In this document: positions 38,035-51,000 of the stretch, piece after piece
How the letters are laid out: each line of letters opens with the position of its first letter
How positions within the stretch are numbered: position 1 is the first letter of the stretch
Assembly (NCBI RefSeq): GCF_000003815.2
Contig: NC_049985.1
Coordinates: forward strand, 10,723,601 to 10,787,600
Direction: 5' to 3'
Length of the DNA: 64,000 nucleotides
Origin: Branchiostoma floridae
Lineage: Eukaryota > Chordata > Leptocardii > Amphioxiformes > Branchiostomatidae
Notes under the pieces: generated by a model
The model's database searches: none
Seen by the model: only the letters and a program-made list of their open reading frames with translations
Told to the model about the DNA's origin: nothing
Position numbers and translations under genes: made by a program

Positions 38035-41000
38035 CTATAACATGGCGATTTGAGGACGCCTTACATACCGCGTGGGACTGAGGCAGCCATCATAGATGTA
38101 GAAAACCAGTAAGACAACTATCTGCAAATGAACGGGCGGGGTTTAAGTGTTTATTGTACCAACGGAAACAGCCGTAGAAAGGAGCAATAACGACCAGTGT
38201 TTAACGATAACCACTGGAATTCCAGCATATTTGAAATATATGTACATTGTGACTGGTAAATCGGTAGGTTTCAATGTTTCGGTCCCTGTTGACTGCATGT
38301 ACCATACCCTGTCTCAGTGATTTAGCTGTAGGTGCATATTCCTAATGATACATGTAACGTATATAAATGTAAAGATAGCAACATAAGTCACCAGACATCA
38401 GTTAACACAAAAAGCCAAGCGTTTGGCCTTTACATCTGTCTATTTGTCGTCGTGCTATGGTATCTAGATACATACATAGAACAGGACCAGGCCTCCAAAT
38501 GCTGTAGAAGTCCACGGGAAGTCGAACCGTTCCGTCAAAGCACTGCCTACCAACGGGCCTAGCAGATTCCTGTAATACATCAGTCAACTGTGTCAGAGAA
38601 TAAAGTGTGCAAATCCGATTTCCACTTGAGGCTGCAGTGACCGTTGAGCGATCATTGATTGACAGATCGCTAAACGAACTGTAACGAAAGAAAAACGTTT
38701 TCTTCAGGTTTTGTGTTTATCTATTAGTTGTCTTTTGAATCATACTTCTGCGCCGTGCATCATATTCCAATAATAAAATCAAGGATCACAAAATCAATTT
38801 TGGTCTATCAGCGATTGTTGTCTATAGATCCAGTGGCGCTACAAGCATATTTCAGACGGACTGGAGTTTCAAAACAATTTGTACGCATGTATAATATACT
38901 TAGATCTTCACACGTCCTTCGTTTCTGCCATCTTCAACAATGATTTAACGTCATAATCACATAACAAAATGTTTGTGGAGAAAATTCTCAAAAAGTTTCA
39001 ATATTAAAAAACGTAAAGTGCTTTTGAAATGAAATTTTTTTTATCACGTAGAGCTTTCTTTCAAGATAAAATCAATTGTCTACTGTGTCCAAATTAGTAA
39101 CAGATAGTGAAGCCATAGACAGGATGGTACGCAGTTAATTCTAAGTCAAATAACAGGTACTTAATAAGCAACTAGATATGATTTTGGAATCATATCCAGT
39201 CGCTTGAGTAATTATTATTTGCAAAGTCATTATCTGGATGACGGATGACCAACCTCATCGACGTAGTTGATTTTAGGTTTACATAGTTGTTTTCAGAAAG
39301 ATATTTTTCATTTCACTTCATTCACAGAACCATGTTGCCGTAACTGTGAAAGATGTATGTTGAAAGATTGTTCTAGAAATAGGTGAGATTCACAATTATA
39401 TCAAGGGAATGACATACCCGATGGCGAAGAAGGCGTTCATCACGCCCGATACCAGGCCATATAAGGCAAAGTTGTTCTCCATGCCTGCGTCACTGGTAAG
39501 AAAAGAAATCACCATGTTATGCCTTCCATTCATTTGAGGTGTCAGTTTTAACTCTAGAAAGATATGACGCAACCAATAAAAATTAGACCTTACCTGGCCG
39601 CCCAAAGCATCATGTTGACGATTGGTGTCATGACCGCTCCACACGATGCCGCGATAACTACCAGGGCAATAATGTTTACCCATAGTTTCCTGAAACAGAA
39701 ATAGTCAATTTCACCAAAAAGTTCCGCATATTCCACAAGATCACCCCGGGGCCTCCTTATTCCTTCAGCTTTGCCCCCCTCCCCCGACTTCCACTTCGCC
39801 CCCGCTGTAAATCAGCTTTGCCCCTCGCCCTTCTGCTTTGCCCCCAATGGATGCCGTCAACCCGGATGGTGGAAAGCAAACCAGTAGGGCGGGGGCAAGC
39901 AGAATTACACCGGGGGCAAACAGGAACCACGGGGGCAAAGCTGATTTACAGCGAGGGCGAAGGGAAAGTGTGGGGGCAAAGCTGAAGGAGTTAGGTGGAG
40001 GTGGCAAACAAAGAATGAATAAATGTAGTTTCTTGGGTAGAACCCTACCTTGGTAAAATGTGGGCGTAGTCTGTAAGGAGGGGTGATGGTCCAAGCAGGA
40101 GAGTTCCGACCATGGTCCCCGCCATTCCTAACGTTACCATAACGGGGACACATTTCTGAAAACAAGAAGAAGAAAATAAATAACGATCTACCTATCCAGG
40201 ATGAGTATGGAACTTGTATATTCAGATTCAACTCTTACTCATCAAGCTAAAAGGGCAATCATGGGTAACAGATGTACAGTTCTATACACGAGGGTTTACC
40301 TTTTTGTCGGCCAGCCAACCACATCCCGGCGCCAGAATTGCGTAGACAGCCGCCCACAGCAGATATATCAGGCCGATATGGACAGGGGACGTTTTGAACT
40401 GTAAAAAACATTCAACACACATTGTGCCAAATACCCATTATAGAAAAATTCAACTCCCAATTTGTTTGACTTCAGAATAATCTTGAACACGTGTCTGGCA
40501 CGCAATGACTATTGATGCAAGTAAACATAGAAGCTACCTCTTTGATCAAGTACGGCTGAAGTACTGGATCCATATAGTCCAGCATACAGGCTACCACAAC
40601 GGTCAAACCACCTACAGAAACGTGCAAACGTATTTGATATAGATGTGTAAAAGACATAAAGTGGTGTGAAAAAAACCTAAGGCTGAAACAATACATAACA
40701 CTAAAACTGCCTCTCTCAATTACGTCGTCACATTTTGGTACATGGTGACGGTGAAGTTTTCGATAGAAATTAATGATAAAACAAATGCAGCATTGAATGG
40801 GATTATTCTCCACAGTATTACTGTAAATAAAGATACAACTATACTTTATGATTTCCATGGTTATGTACCGCCAATCTATCTGTAAGACAACCAGACCAGG
40901 GGATTATACTTACAGGCTACAAGAACAGCTGGAATCTTGAAGAAGAACAGTAATGGCACGTCGGTTTTCCCCTCCTGCTCATCTGTACATGTACAATACA

Positions 41001-44000
41001 GTAGTACATTAGGTATACACGGGAAGAGGTCGATGCCTCTGCACAAGCTCTTTATGTAAATCGGCGCGCATGAAAAAGCCATGTTTATAACGAATAAGGA
41101 AATAAATGTATCTGCAACAGCAAGTACGGACAGATCCGCGTTTTGGCGTAATTTCTGTCGGGGTACATATATAATTGGTGGAAGTGGAGATTACATGCTG
41201 TAATTGAGTACTATTTATGCCAAAAAGTTGCGTTTTTTTATATTTTTAATTACTTGCAGTATTGGTGTTAACGTTGAATTGTCAGGGTGACTTTTTTCTA
41301 GCGATATGACAGATAGTGCCTTCATTATTTAATAACCCGGTGGTACTGAATTGAATTCAAAGCGTGAGTAGTAATCCATGACGTACGGTACGGCAACCAT
41401 GGAACTATACACTAGAAACAGGATGACGAACGTTAGTTGTCTGTATTCAAACTTGAAGATGGTGTCGCTAGCTTGCCAAGGGTAACACGTTCAAAACAGG
41501 TTTTGCTATCGCGAACATATAATTCCCTATCGTTAACCTGTAACTACTACTTTTCTATTCTTACGATTAAGTTCAGTAAACCACTACTCTCCAAGCGTAC
41601 GCGTGACCTTTTCAGCCTCCCCACCAACTGATCGAAAAAGACAGCATATAAGGAAAAGGTCACGATTTTCCCCACCAACCTCTGCTTGAAGACCATGGCA
41701 TATTCGGTGTTTATGTTTTCTAGACTTCCCAGTATGTTAATTACCTGGCTGAGGTGGGATCAGGACAGTTACAAACACACAGCAACACAGCAGTAGGAGC
41801 CCCATTGTTATAAACGGGGTCTTGAAGCCCCCAAGCTGTAGACAAACAAGCAACAGGTACACAACTTTTATAAGTCCGATTACACTCAAATAAAGTCAAG
41901 TTCAGTCAAGCATTCTACTCACTTAACCCATAAATTGATGATCGTTCCTGAGTACTTACATCGTACAACACACCACCAATGGGCGGACCGGTCATCAGTC
42001 CAAGGCCTGAGAAAATCTCGAGGCTTCCCTGTTAGAAAGAAAATAGATAGTTTTCTGAACAAATTGGTAAATATGTGTTGGATATGAATTCAGTATTTTT
42101 CAGGCATAACATCGAGGTCTACACAATTTTTTCAGAGATCACCGTCCAGTGGACAAGGGGTTAAGAAGGGAAGAACTGCCTACCATGACTGTTCCCACTT
42201 TGTTTGGGAAGGCATGGGTGAGAATGGCCGTACCAGCGGTTTGGAAGCCAGCTACACCGAGGGCCTCTATAGACCGGATCGTGAAGCAAAACACCATAAA
42301 TGTCGTCCCTTCCGTGTACTCCAAAAGGCTGGAAACGGAAAAGGACAGTTGCTATAAGGCAGACATGCAATCTGGCACACCAAAGTAACTTTTGATTCAG
42401 CTTGACATCGTAAGAAATGAATTCCCGAGTGCCTATTACTCCAAGCCAAGGTTGTCGGACCCGAAGTTAGCGGCCAAGGAACCCTCCTAAAGACCTGGCG
42501 CGGTTGTCAAATAAAACAAAATTGGTAAATCGGTATTTTCTCAGACTTACCCAAACAACACAGAACAACTCCCCGACACAAACACACCACTGGTCAGCAG
42601 GAACCTGGACCCGATGGACGTGATCTGGTCGGTCAAAAGTTTAGAAAATTAAAGAAATAAAATGTAAGAAACAGATACTTAACGACATTTATTGGAATGT
42701 AAGAGACAAAGAATTATCCGTTCTGTCGAATCTTATCCTCCCTTTAGGCAAAATATTTGTTTTCAAAAATCGTAAGCATTCCATGAATTTGTCTGCTTTC
42801 ATATCCTATGTTTCATACTTTTATAAATTAGAAAAAAAACATAGCAATCCGGCAAGGCAAACTGCATAAACGCAGGGGGAAGTGGGGAAACTTAAATAAA
42901 TTATTTTCTGTTAGCACCATATCTTAAATAAATGTATAGTAATATTGTTGAATGAATATGGGCAAAGGGGTTTAGGACTAACGTTAACTGTTGTTACTGG
43001 TTTTTGATTTTATTTCGTGGTTTTTACATGTGCTTTGTTAACGTATTTGTAGCTGCCATGCTTTCTTTTTGTTGTTTGTTTTGCAAAAAGTAATAAAGAA
43101 TGATTGAAAAAAAATAATTATCCGTATGATATTTGGTGCTTCAACAGCCGATCACGATATACATAAGTTAATCTACTAAAATGTATTTTATCGAAAATAC
43201 AATTAGAAACCAAATATTTAGTTGTTCATTATATATACTAGCCATGTCACTATCCTAAGGGTGAGATGTCCAATGTATATTCATAAGTATGGCCAATACT
43301 CACGTATTTTCCGAATACTAGATTCCCAAAGAAGTTGACAACAGCAAAACATCCGAATATGAGTCCCACCACAATCTGCGGTACCCCTCTTTTTAGAGCC
43401 TGCGAAGACATGAAAGATGCCAAAACTTATATTAACTTGAAAGTTCATCTGTGTTGGTAGAAGTCATTCTTGAAATAGAGCTTTACAACCATCCCTGAAT
43501 AGAGACGGTGGGCACCGTAGACTTCCCGCAACCTATATTCCACTGCTCACTGAGTCACGTGTTCTATCTGTATAACGTGACGTCACGACAGCAGTGGATT
43601 GTTCATTCCTTGACAAAGACTTATGCTGTGTAGTCGAAAATTTGGGTGAGCCCAATTTTTGTGTTGGAAATTACAGTTAAACTATTTCAACAAAACTTAT
43701 ATTATTGAATTGTTCACAAGGGGGTATTTGTGTAGTTGTGTCTGTATACTCTAAACCTATATACCTAACGTTACTTAACTCCCATACAGCAAGCACTGCA
43801 TAGAGAATGTCACTGCGAACCAAGGACTTTCTAGATACCTCATTGCCATTTGGGTGAATTGATTTTGCTGACAGTATTTGTTTTTTTTACTCGTTCAATA
43901 TTTGCAAAGATTTTCCTTGTACAAACTCAGTTAAAAAGATGAAAACATAAAGTACAATGTCCTGCTTATTAGAATTTGATATAACGTTATGTTTATGTAG

Positions 44001-44354
44001 TGCTAGTTCGTGATGGTGGGAACATGCAGAATTAGCAGTAACTAGGTTACTTACCTCGTTCGGAAAGAACGGAGCTATAACAGAATAGTAACAGGCTCCA
44101 CAAAAGTTCAGTAAGGCGATGCTGATGAAGGATAAAATCTGTCTTTTTGATGCTCTCCTTAAACTGAAGCCCTCCTCCTCTGTAGAAGTCTCTGTGTTAT
44201 TAGCGACTTCTTCCGTGTGTTCGTCCGTCACACTGCCATACGTCACAACATCCGGGACACTGTCTGTCTCGAGCTGTACATGTCTTGAGGCGTTTTGTGC
44301 CGCATGATCAAGCAAGCGCGAGGTCTCGCTGTCGTCTTTCTCGGCTTTCTTCAT
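38035..44354 (-). CDS. SLC18B1-like MFS transporter, copy E
   Basis: Complete 14-exon gene, about 491 aa. Exons (minus): 44055-44354, 43304-43399, 42551-42624, 42184-42328, 41960-42028, 41745-41835, 40914-40982, 40538-40611, 40300-40398, 40049-40155, 39594-39689, 39418-39492, 38476-38569, 38035-38121. The N-terminus is MKKAEKDDSETSRLLD, with an acidic dileucine. Domain motifs: APFFPNE, SIGSRF, FPNKVGTVM, TGPPIGGVLYD, YMDPVLQPYL, GWLADKK, PSPLLTDY, SDAGMENNFALYGLVSG, GPLVGSAL. The last exon continues past the usual end to ..SPTRYVRRPQIAML and TAG, and no STEEE exon exists. E and F are sister copies, clearly separate from A-D. In family terms it should move amines or polyamines across an organelle membrane. 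A divergent promoter region is shared with F. Confidence 0.9.
39794..39962. mobile_element. GC-rich foldback element in intron 10 of gene E
   Basis: Arms CTTCGCCCCCGCTGTAAATC and the inverse GATTTACAGCGAGGGCGAAG enclose a GGGGGCAAA-rich interior. A related element lies in intron 10 of gene F (52018-52207), so it predates the E/F duplication. Confidence 0.55.
41596..41685. mobile_element. GCAGAGGTTGG-type foldback element in intron 6 of gene E
   Basis: Right arm ends CCACCAACCTCTGC and the left arm is partly lost. Same family as 50116-50243 in the matching intron of gene F. Contains GCATATAAGGAAAAGGTCAC in both. Confidence 0.55.
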
Positions 44355-44408
44355 TTCTGTAATCTTCTTGTGGGTGAATATAACTAATGTTGGCCCGTGT
44401 GTACTTTA

Positions 44409-44416
44409 TGACGTCA
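44409..44416. promoter_or_regulatory. CRE palindrome TGACGTCA upstream of gene E
   Basis: About 55 bp upstream of the start codon, in the context GTACTTTATGACGTCACAAC, which is mirrored upstream of gene F. Candidate ATF/CREB site in the divergent promoter region. Confidence 0.5.
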
Positions 44417-45575
44417 CAACTCACAAGCCTGTAAGTGTAAGAGTAACAGGTGTTATAACGTTAGGGTTAAGAAGTTCTGCACAACTGCACAGCTACAGGT
44501 GTCTGTATTCAACGGACTTACGATTTATAGCACCATTTATTGTATGGTAACAACAAACACTGTTGGCTTACGACAACATAGTGGGCCTGCAAGTTTTTTT
44601 TCTCTCTGCTGAATTCTTCAACGTTAACGTTGCCGGTAAGTTTAACTGGCCGCTTCACCTCCACGTGACCTACGTTTTAACGTTAAAACATATTTGGTAT
44701 TACTGATACTATCAGGCCTGATTTCATGCAAGCGTTGTTGACACATTATTCCTAATCGTTTGTAGTACATGCCGGTACACGCGGGGACATCATATCCACT
44801 TGTTTATGTGACATTAAAGTTCTGTATCTGTATCTATCTGTATCTGTATCTAAATTTTATATAGCCGGTATAACCGCCGTTCGGCGTAACAGTACTAACA
44901 CACCAGATTCGCAGGCATGCGGCGGCAGCAGCTGGTTATATTACACCGAACGACTCATTACACCTAACTTTTGCACATCTATCTGCAAGCGTTCTTTAAA
45001 ACCACCCAGAGAAGCGAAGATGCCCCTACTGTACTTGGTGATAACAAATTCCACTCTAGTTCTGGGAAAGTACGAATTTTTGAACACATCAATCCTAGGT
45101 TGGTAACTCTGGTATTTGAAGGCATGACTGTTTCTTGTTCTTTTTTGAGCTGGTATTAGATACTTATCAGTTGGTACGTCCACCAGATTGTACATCTAAT
45201 TACCTCCTTGCTGCTTAGAAGTCGAATGTAACGCCAGATTGTCCAAATGTCACAGTGTAACACCCACGATCGCAAGCATCGTCACTCGTAGTCGTAACTT
45301 CACAAGATCGTACGCGACAACCACCTTCAGCATAGCTTGCGATCACCACAAAACTACCACATGTTCAAGTACTTATCAGTGGCCTGAACTCTGACCTGAC
45401 CCAACAGTGTGACAGATTCCAGTCGACTCGTTGATGTTGGTCACCTGGTCGGGTCACCTACCCCGAAGAAGAAGGAGACAAATCCACGACATGTTCTTAC
45501 CTGTCTGCCGCGCTGCACAGCACATAGGACGGGAATGATCGTGTCATTATGAGGTACATCCTCTATGACGAGCGA
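44417..45575. other. Left part of the E/F divergent spacer
   Basis: Non-coding. 44417-44580 is the mirror image of 47890-47995 (TAAGAGTAACAGGTGTTA and its inverse). A short (TCTGTA)n-like repeat runs near 44820-44852. GTTTTAACGTTAAAACA palindromes occur near 44675, with a mirror copy near 47725. No exon recognised. Confidence 0.45.
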
Positions 45576-46768
45576 GGCTATTGACACACCCAGTGTGTCA
45601 ATAGCCTAAACAGGCTATTGACACACTCAGTGTGTCAATAGCCTAAACAGGCTATTGGCACACTCAGTGTGCCAATAGCCTGTCAGGCTATTGACACACT
45701 CAGTGCACAATTTTTTTTAAATTTTGACACTAGAAACCACGAAAATGAGAAAATCTTACGATTATATTTGACAGTCAACACTCTGAAAATACAAATGGCA
45801 TTCTGTGCCCATCATCAACCCAAAATACGATCTTTTTCACGTGTTTACGGTATAGGCCGCATGTAGCCAGTCACAAGTATGCAAATGAGCTAACTATATT
45901 TAGTACCATGCAAACACCGCATGTGACCATGTTGGAACACGTTTTCAGCTGTGTTTGCCGACGAATTCATGCCGTTAGGGAGAATTTGCGGCCTCAAAAC
46001 TGATATCACAAGTGAAGCGAAGTTATAGTTGTTGTTTTACTTTCATTATTTTTTAAGTGAAAGAACTTTGTAGCGTCATATCGAGATCAACCGATATGTT
46101 TGGATGACATAGCGGCGGGGAAGTCCGCGCCGCTTCGACGGCGTGAATTTTGAGCAAAAATACCGCAGAATTATGGTTAGAAAAACCCACATTTTATTAT
46201 TTCAGGGTTCTCTGGTCTAAGTGTACCGTCCAAAATAAGAACGTAGCGGGTGGATTCTGCGGCTGAAAATAAAAATAAACGTTAACTGTTAACTAAACAT
46301 GCACTCTTGAAAATGCAGACCAAAAAGTCCCAAAGGTGGGTTTTCATGGTTCTGGTCGCATGACGAAAATATTCTTATATCAAATGGATGTTATAAAAAG
46401 GTAAAAGGACAATTGAAAAAAAAAAACTTTCACACGGTGGATTCGAACCGAGGTCGGCAGTTTCGCGATTCAACGCGCTAACCACTATGCCATGCTAACA
46501 TTCACAATACAGACATTTATTAACAGGTATTCAAATGTAGGGCATAACTTGAATACGTCCGTTAATATTCCAAGATTCAAAGATTCTAATGTCTAATCCT
46601 CCGAAAAATGTCTAATCAACTGTTAATTATGTGAAAAGTTTGTAATGAGACGAGAGCCTGGCAAAATAATGTCGGGAAAGGCATGTTACAAGCTCTGATT
46701 GGCTGGCTGGAATCTCGGTGTGTCAATAGCCTGTTTAGGCTATGGACACACTCAGTGTGTCAATAGCC
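45576..46768. mobile_element. 1.2-kb element with multi-palindromic ends between E and F
   Basis: Both ends consist of repeated palindromes GGCTATTGACACAC..GTGTGTCAATAGCC, joined by TAAACA or TGTTTA. There are about four units on the left (45576-45700) and about two on the right (46717-46768), giving inverted termini. The mirror position in the F arm lacks it, which explains why the E side of the spacer is about 1.2 kb longer. It contains a tRNA-like Pol III block. No transposase was recognised. It is perhaps a foldback or terminal-palindrome DNA transposon. Confidence 0.62.
46430..46498 (-). ncRNA. tRNA-like Pol III promoter sequence inside the palindromic element
   Basis: On the minus strand an A-box (TGGCATAGTGGTTAG) and an exact B-box (GGTTCGAATCC) are spaced as in a tRNA, and a run of T follows the 3' end. 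The T-stem does not pair properly (CTCGG against CCACC) and the anticodon arm is poor. It is therefore more likely a tRNA-derived SINE head or tRNA pseudogene than a working tRNA. Confidence 0.42.
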
Positions 46769-46800
46769 ACAGCGCTCTATTAATGCTTTTATATATACAT

Positions 46801-47110
46801 ACATCGGCATTGTATTGCACAACAGCTCGCAACCCTCCCACCGACCGCTGTCTTCGACTAATCGTGGTGACCTCAATGGTAAATGGTACGTCAGTTGACC
46901 TTTGACTTACATACGGCAACCGAAGCAAGGTAGCACGACTGTGGTCGCACGCCATTGACTGTGGTACCACAGCCGCGCAACCTTGCGCTGATGCCGTCTG
47001 TAGGTCAAAGGTCAAATGTGACGTCAAACCCTTGAGGTCACCGTGAGGACAGCAGTCGGTGTGGTGGGAGGGTTGCGAGCTGTTGTGCAATACGAATGCC
47101 GACGTATATA
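46801..47110. repeat. Core of the E/F inverted duplication (palindrome centre near 46955)
   Basis: GGCATTGTATTGCACAACAG..CGCAACCCTCCCACCGAC on the left is mirrored by GTCGGTGTGGTGGGAGGG..CTGTTGTGCAATACGAATGCC on the right. The arms continue with GACCTTTGAC/GTCAAAGGTC and meet around GACTGTGGTACCACAGC. It joins the E and F promoter regions. A 187-codon open frame on the minus strand across it is an artefact of the palindrome. Confidence 0.75.
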
Positions 47111-47995
47111 TATAAAACCAATAATAGAGACTATACCTCAATATGTATGAGACGATCCGTTTCCTTTCCGTCATATGCACTGTGCAGCAGAAGATAACAC
47201 AGCAGACAGGTAAGGAACATGCCGTGGATTTGTCGTGCGATCTGAAGTTTAATGAGTGACGATGCGTGTCTAGGATGTGTGTGGCGATATCGTGGGTACG
47301 GCAGACAGACAGCACGTTTATACTTACAGGTCAATGACCTCAGGTGTCCTGAATAGCCCATCCCTCATGACATCATCACGTTTCATTTCAAAGCAGATGT
47401 TTGGCTTCATAGATCATGTTTTTACGTCGTTTATTGATTATTGTACTGAACGTGTGGTGAAGTCTGTATTGGGCTGGATGGGAGTGAGCGCTTCTAGTAA
47501 CTTAGAAGGACGGCGAATTGATAGACAGTTGTCCTATACGCCCTGCACTTGATACATGTATCAGTATCTTGATTGATAAAACTAGTTTGTGAACAGCGAC
47601 ACATCCGGGCGTTACACTGTGACATTTGGGCAACCTGGCCTTACGTTCGACTGACGAAATACGAAGAGTTTGTCAATCGTTAACGCTTACCGATGAAATC
47701 AGACCTGATAGTGATATCAAATAATGTTTTAACGTTAAAACGTGCTATGTAGAGTTGAACTTGAAGCGAATAAGTAAACGACAACGATTAGCTTAACGTT
47801 GAATGATTCAGCGGACAAAACAAACAAACATGTAGACCTACTATGTTGTCGTAAATCAACAGTGTTCGTTGTTACAATACAATAAAGGGTGTTATAAATT
47901 GTAAGTCCATTGACTACAGACATGTAGCTGTGTAGTTCTACAGAACGTTGACCCTAACGTTGTAACACCTGTTACTCTTACAGGCGTGAGAGTTG

Positions 47996-48003
47996 TGACG
48001 TCA
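47996..48003. promoter_or_regulatory. CRE palindrome TGACGTCA upstream of gene F
   Basis: Mirror copy of the site upstream of E (GTTGTGACGTCATAAAGTAC), about 55 bp before the start codon. It is kept in both arms although nearby sequence has diverged. Confidence 0.5.
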
Positions 48004-48057
48004 TAAAGTACACACAGACCAACATTAGTTATATTCACCCACAAGAAGATTACAGAA

Positions 48058-51000
48058 ATGAAGAAAGCCGAGAACGACGACAGCGAGACGTCGCGCTTGC
48101 TTGATGCACAAAACGGCTCAAGACATGTTCAGCTCGAGACAGACAGTGTCCCGGATGTTGTGACGTATGGAAGTGTGACGGACGAACACACGGAAGAAGT
48201 CGCTAATAACACAGAGACTTCTACAGAGGAGGAGGGCTTCAGTCTAAGGAGAGCATCGAAAAGACAGATTTTATCCTTCGTCTCCATCGCCTTACTGAAC
48301 TTTTCAGGATTCTGTTACTATTCTGTAATAGCTCCGTTCTTTCCGAACGAGGTAAGTGTCGTAGTTGTTGCTAATTGTACATGTTCCTACCACCACGAAT
48401 AACTAGTACTATACAACCATAACGTTATATCATATTCAAAGCAGGACATTATACATTATGTTTTACTGAGTGTGAACAGTAAAAATGTTTGAAAATCTTG
48501 AACGAGTAAAAAACAAATACTGTCAGCAAAATTAGTTCACCCAAATGGCAATCAGGTATCTAGAAAGTCACCGTGTTGTTCGCCGTGATATTCTCTTTGC
48601 AGTGCTTGCTGTATGGGAGTTAAGTAACGTTAGGTATAGGTTTAGAGTTTACAGCCACAACAGCACAGTATACCCCTTTGTGAACAATTCAATAATATAT
48701 GTTCGTTATCTTTCATGTCTTTACAGGCTATAAAACGAGGGGTATCGCAGACCGTGGTGGGATTCATATTCGGATGTTTTGCTGTTGTCAACTTCTTTGC
48801 GAATCTAGTATTCGGAAAATACGTGAGTATTGACAATACTCCTGACAGACAAATCACCCTTAGGATAGTGCCATGGCCACTATATAAGCTTCTATTTGAA
48901 TTTTGGATAAAAACGTGGCCCATTTTTAAATGACATAGTCATTTATATCGCGATCGGCTGTGGAAGCAACAAATATACAAATAATTCTTTGTTGTTTACA
49001 TTCCAAAAAAATGTCAATTTAGCCAACCGTAAAATCTTAAGTGTCATTTTCTGACATTTTATTGTCAATTTCTTTAATTTTTCCAATTTTTCACTGACCA
49101 GATCACGGCCATCGGGTCCAGGTTCCTGCTGACCAGTGGTGTGTTTGTGGCGGGGAGTTGTTCTGTGTTGTTTGGGTAAGTCTGAAAAAATAGGCACTCG
49201 GGAGTTCATTTCAAGCTGAATCAAATATTACCTTGGTGTGCCAGATTGCATGTCTGCCTTGTAACAACTGTCGCCTTTCGTTTCCAGGCTTTTGGAGTAC
49301 ACGGAAGGGACGACATTTATGGTGTTTTGCTTCACGATCCGGTCTATAGAGGCCCTCGGTGTAGCTGGCTTCCAAACCGCTGGTACGGCCATTCTCACCC
49401 ATGCCTTCCCAAACAAGGTGGCAACAGTCATGGTAGGCAGTAACGTTCTTCCCTTTTTAACCCCTTGTCCTCTGGACGGCAGTCTCTGAAAGAAAATGTG
49501 TAGACCTCGAGCTCGATTTCATAACTGGAAGGCATTGAATTCATTTCCAAGACATATTTACCCATTTGTTCAGAAAACTATGATCTGTTTTCTTTCAGGG
49601 AAGCCTCGAGATTTTCACAGGCCTTGGACTGATGGCCGGTCCGCCCATTGGTGGTGTGTTGTACGATGTAAGTACTCAGGAACGATCATCAATTTTTGGG
49701 TTAAGCAAGAAGAATGCTTGAAAGTAAAAACCTCCCTTTTCTAAGTGTATTCTCTGTGTTGTTTATAGAATTCAGTTCATTAACAGTTCATATGAAAGAA
49801 AACGCCCAACAGTTTTAATTGCATTACCTGTAATCCTATCAAAGCAGCAACATCAGGAAATAGTTTTACATCAGCATTTGACTTGACTGAACTTGACTTT
49901 ATTTGAGTGTAATCGGACTTATAAAAGTTGTGTACCTGTTGCTTGTTATTTGTCTACAGCTTGGGGGCTTCAAGACCCCGTTTATAACAATGGGGCTCCT
50001 ACTGCTGTGTTGCTGTGTGTTTGTAACTGTCCTGATCCCACCTCAGCCAGGTAATTAACATACTGGGAAGTCTAGAAAACAAAAACCAAGTATGCCATGG
50101 TGCACTACTCTCCGAGCAGAGGTTGGTGGGGAAAATGGTGACCTTTTCCTTATATGCCGTCTTTTTTTATCAGTTTGTGTGGAGTCTGATTGACAAAGAC
50201 GGCATATAAGGAAAAGGTCACGATTTTCCTCACCAACCTCTGCGAGCAACGGTTTACTGAACTTAATCGTGAGAATGAAAAATGTCATTGTTAAAGGTTA
50301 ACGATAGGGAATTACAAGTTCGCGATAGCAAAACCTGTTTTGAACTTGTGACCATTCAATGGCGGGCGTCACCATCTTCAAGTTTGAATACAGACAACTA
50401 ACGTTCGTCATCCTGTTTCAAGTGTATAGTTCCATGGTTGCCGTACCGTACGTCATGGATTACTACTCAACGCTTAGAATTCAATTCAGTACCACCGGGT
50501 TACTGAATGATGAAGGCTCTATCAGTCAGATCGCTACGAAAAAGTCACCCTGACAATTCAACTTCAACACCAAGACTGCAAATGATTGAAAGATATAAGA
50601 ACACAACTTTTTTTTACATAAATAATACTCAATTACAGCATGTAATCTTCCATACCACCAATTATGTCACCTGATGACAAATTTCCCCCGACAAAATTAA
50701 ACCAAAACGCGAGTCTGTCCTTATTTGTTGTTGCAGATATTTATTTCTAGTTACATTTCCTTATTCGTTATAAACATAGCTCTTTCCGCATGCGCTCAGA
50801 ATTATACAAAGAGCTCGTGCAGAGGCATTGACCTATTCCCGTGTATATCCCGTGTATTATACAGATGAACAGGAGGGAAAAACCGACATGCCATTGCTGG
50901 TCTTCTTCAAGCTTCCAGGTTTCCTTATAGCCTGTAAGTATGCGCCCCTGGCCTGATTGTCTGACAGATAGATTGTTGATAACCATGGAAATCATGCATG

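Noticed and set aside
39765-40094. Proline-rich open frames in intron 10 of gene E
   Set aside because: They are translations of the CCCC/GGGG-rich foldback element.
46430-46498. Functional tRNA gene
   Set aside because: A and B boxes are good, but the T-stem and anticodon arm do not fold properly, so it is listed only as tRNA-like.
46752-47315. 187-codon open frame on the minus strand
   Set aside because: It spans the palindrome core of the E/F spacer; composition and lack of domains suggest chance.
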